Shown piece by piece: positions 62,863-64,000 of a stretch of 64,000 bases of DNA. Origin of the DNA: Terriglobus aquaticus. GTDB taxonomy: Bacteria; Acidobacteriota; Terriglobia; Terriglobales; Acidobacteriaceae. The notes below the pieces were generated by a model. It was not told the DNA's origin. It was given only the letters and a program-made list of their open reading frames with translations, and ran no database searches. Position numbers and translations under genes: made by a program. The stretch lies in contig NZ_JAGSYB010000001.1 in the NCBI RefSeq assembly GCF_025685415.1, forward strand, positions 2,728,001 through 2,792,000. Reading direction: 5' to 3'. The number at the start of each line of letters is the position of its first letter. The first letter of the stretch is position 1.

Positions 62863-63645
62863 TTGAACGACGGAAAACAAAAGAACGGTTGTGCCGTGGT
62901 CCTGGGCGGCACCTCGGGCCTGGGCGAGGCCATTGCAGTGGGTCTGGCGCAGTCCGGCCTGCACGTAGTGGCCAGTTCGCGCAGCCAGGATGGAGTGGAT
63001 CGCACCGCCGACAGCATCGAAGCGGCCGGCGTCCGTACCCTCCGCGCCACAGCCGACGTGGCGGACCGCGCATCGCTGCTACATCTGCGCGAACAGGTCC
63101 TCGCGGAATTCGGCGAGGTGCGGGTTCTAGTGAACGCCGCCGGCATGACGAAACGCGAGCCAACTCTCGATGTCGCGGAAGAAACCTGGAACCGCATCCT
63201 CGATGTGAACCTGACCGGCACCCTGCGCGGCTGCCAGGTCTTCGGCGAGTCCATGCTCGAGAACGCGGAAAAGAACGGCATCCGCGGCCGCATCATCAAC
63301 ATCGCCTCGCTCTCTACCTTCGTCGCGTTTACAGAGGTCACCGCCTACTGCTGCAGCAAGGCCGCGGTGGGCGCACTCACCCGCTCGCTGGCGGTGGAGT
63401 GGTCGCCCCGCGGCGTCCTTGTGAACGCGATCGCACCCGGCGTCTTCCCCACTGCACTGAACAGCAAAATCATCGACAGCCCGCGCGGGCAGGAGCTGAA
63501 GTTGCGCACGCCCATGGCCCGCTTTGGCCGCGCGGAAGAACTGGTGAGCACCGCCGTGTACCTCTCCAGCGAAGACACTACGTACACCACCGGCCAGATC
63601 GTCACCGTGGATGGCGGCATGTTGAGCAGCGGGGTGAACCAGTAA
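62863..63645 (+). CDS. Short-chain dehydrogenase (gluconate/KduD-like)
   Basis: 260 aa, TTG start with GGAGG nine bases upstream. Classical SDR: cofactor loop GGTSGLGEA, NAAG, catalytic Ser-Tyr-Lys in NIASLSTF and AYCCSK, and C-terminal YTTGQIVTVDGGM. The sequence resembles 3-oxoacyl reductase-like and gluconate 5-dehydrogenase/2-deoxygluconate 3-dehydrogenase enzymes; with a ROK regulator next door a sugar-acid substrate is likelier. The stop overlaps the next start (TAATG). Confidence 0.85.
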   Translation: MNDGKQKNGCAVVLGGTSGLGEAIAVGLAQSGLHVVASSRSQDGVDRTADSIEAAGVRTLRATADVADRASLLHLREQVLAEFGEVRVLVNAAGMTKREPTLDVAEETWNRILDVNLTGTLRGCQVFGESMLENAEKNGIRGRIINIASLSTFVAFTEVTAYCCSKAAVGALTRSLAVEWSPRGVLVNAIAPGVFPTALNSKIIDSPRGQELKLRTPMARFGRAEELVSTAVYLSSEDTTYTTGQIVTVDGGMLSSGVNQ

Positions 63646-64000
63646 TGCCGGGTGGTGGAACGCGCGGCAACGGCGGAGGCATGTCGAGCAAGCGTTCGTT
63701 GCCGGCAGGCAAGCGGCGCTTCGATCTTCACTCCGAAGATCCGGCGTCTAGTGAACTGGCACGCGACATCAATCGCGACATCATCCTGGAACTGCTACGA
63801 CGTCGTCAGCCCATTGCCCGTGTCGACCTTGCACGCCTCAGCGGCCTGCAGCGCTCGACCGTCTCACTCATCGTGGAGCAGTTGCTGCGGGAGCGCTGGA
63901 TCGTGGAAGGCGCCACGGTGCGCACCGCGCGGGGACGCCGTCCCACCATGCTCAGCCTGAACGCAGACCTGGTCATGCTGGTGGCAGACATCAGGCCCAG
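63645..64000 (+). CDS. ROK family transcriptional regulator, 3' end outside window
   Basis: Starts at ATG 63645 within TAATG of the SDR stop and runs open past the window end, at least 118 codons. After a Gly/Arg-rich start comes a MarR-like winged helix (about residues 45-105): RDIIL..RRQPIARVDLARLSGLQRST..IVEQLLRERWIVEGATV, then RGRRPTMLSLN and the beginning of the ROK kinase-like fold. This matches NagC/Mlc/XylR-type ROK repressors. Translational coupling to the SDR gene suggests it controls this locus. Confidence 0.85.
   Translation, partial: MPGGGTRGNGGGMSSKRSLPAGKRRFDLHSEDPASSELARDINRDIILELLRRRQPIARVDLARLSGLQRSTVSLIVEQLLRERWIVEGATVRTARGRRPTMLSLNADLVMLVADIRP

Noticed and set aside
1-64000. 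CRISPR arrays, insertion sequences, prophage genes or toxin-antitoxin pairs
   Set aside because: No regular spaced repeats, transposase, integrase or phage structural genes were found on either strand.

Overview
The window is high-GC bacterial chromosome and most probably comes from an Acidobacteriota member of the Terriglobus/Granulicella type. The support is indirect: two very large Oar-like TonB-dependent receptors with carboxypeptidase-regulatory-like N-termini, many Tat-exported Gfo/Idh/MocA oxidoreductases, a PNGase A-type amidase, HpnI and several GT39-type membrane glycosyltransferases. No rRNA, CRISPR array, prophage or intact insertion sequence was seen. Coding density is high and short gene overlaps are common.

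Region 1 (1-6.5 kb): the imuA-imuB-dnaE2 mutasome cassette, with overlapping genes and imuA cut by the window edge, followed by tRNA-Phe on the opposite strand with a duplicated 3' end beside it. Region 2 (6.5-17.5 kb): cell envelope. It holds a lipoprotein adenosine deaminase, three GT39-like membrane proteins, a YcbB-type L,D-transpeptidase, an M15/DUF882 murein peptidase and a glycine-zipper protein. Region 3 (17.5-25 kb): a Zn-ribbon protein, a MerR regulator, a candidate 6S-like RNA with its own terminator, the first TonB receptor, ruvA and an unknown gene. Region 4 (25-36.4 kb): a LacI regulator, a flavin reductase-ada overlap pair, then a likely glycan-related group (DUF6807, Gfo/Idh/MocA, second TonB receptor), followed by hisS and DUF1810.

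Region 5 (36.4-47.5 kb): a large exported protein of unknown function, a lactonase-family beta-propeller, a complete tripartite efflux operon (TolC, HlyD/EmrA, DHA2-type MFS), an exported alpha/beta hydrolase and a small lipoprotein. Region 6 (47.5-59.3 kb): DPP-IV-like peptidase, TrmJ-like methyltransferase, metallo-beta-lactamase-fold hydrolase, PNGase A-like amidase, Rieske oxygenase, ArnT-like transferase, type-B carboxylesterase and HpnI. Region 7 (59.3-64 kb): a broken GIY-YIG nuclease gene bounded by 29-bp inverted repeats, two Gfo/Idh/MocA oxidoreductases and a divergent SDR-ROK pair running off the end, probably a sugar or sugar-acid module.

The most unusual structures are: three copies of a 17-bp palindrome inside imuA/imuB, two of which encode the same peptide; a nested irregular hairpin with central bubble and terminator at 18.93-19.09 kb; an identical AAACGTTT-centred motif upstream of both TonB receptor genes; the inverted-repeat GIY-YIG unit; and palindromes with CCCAT/ATGGG ends, one of which lies inside a coding sequence.
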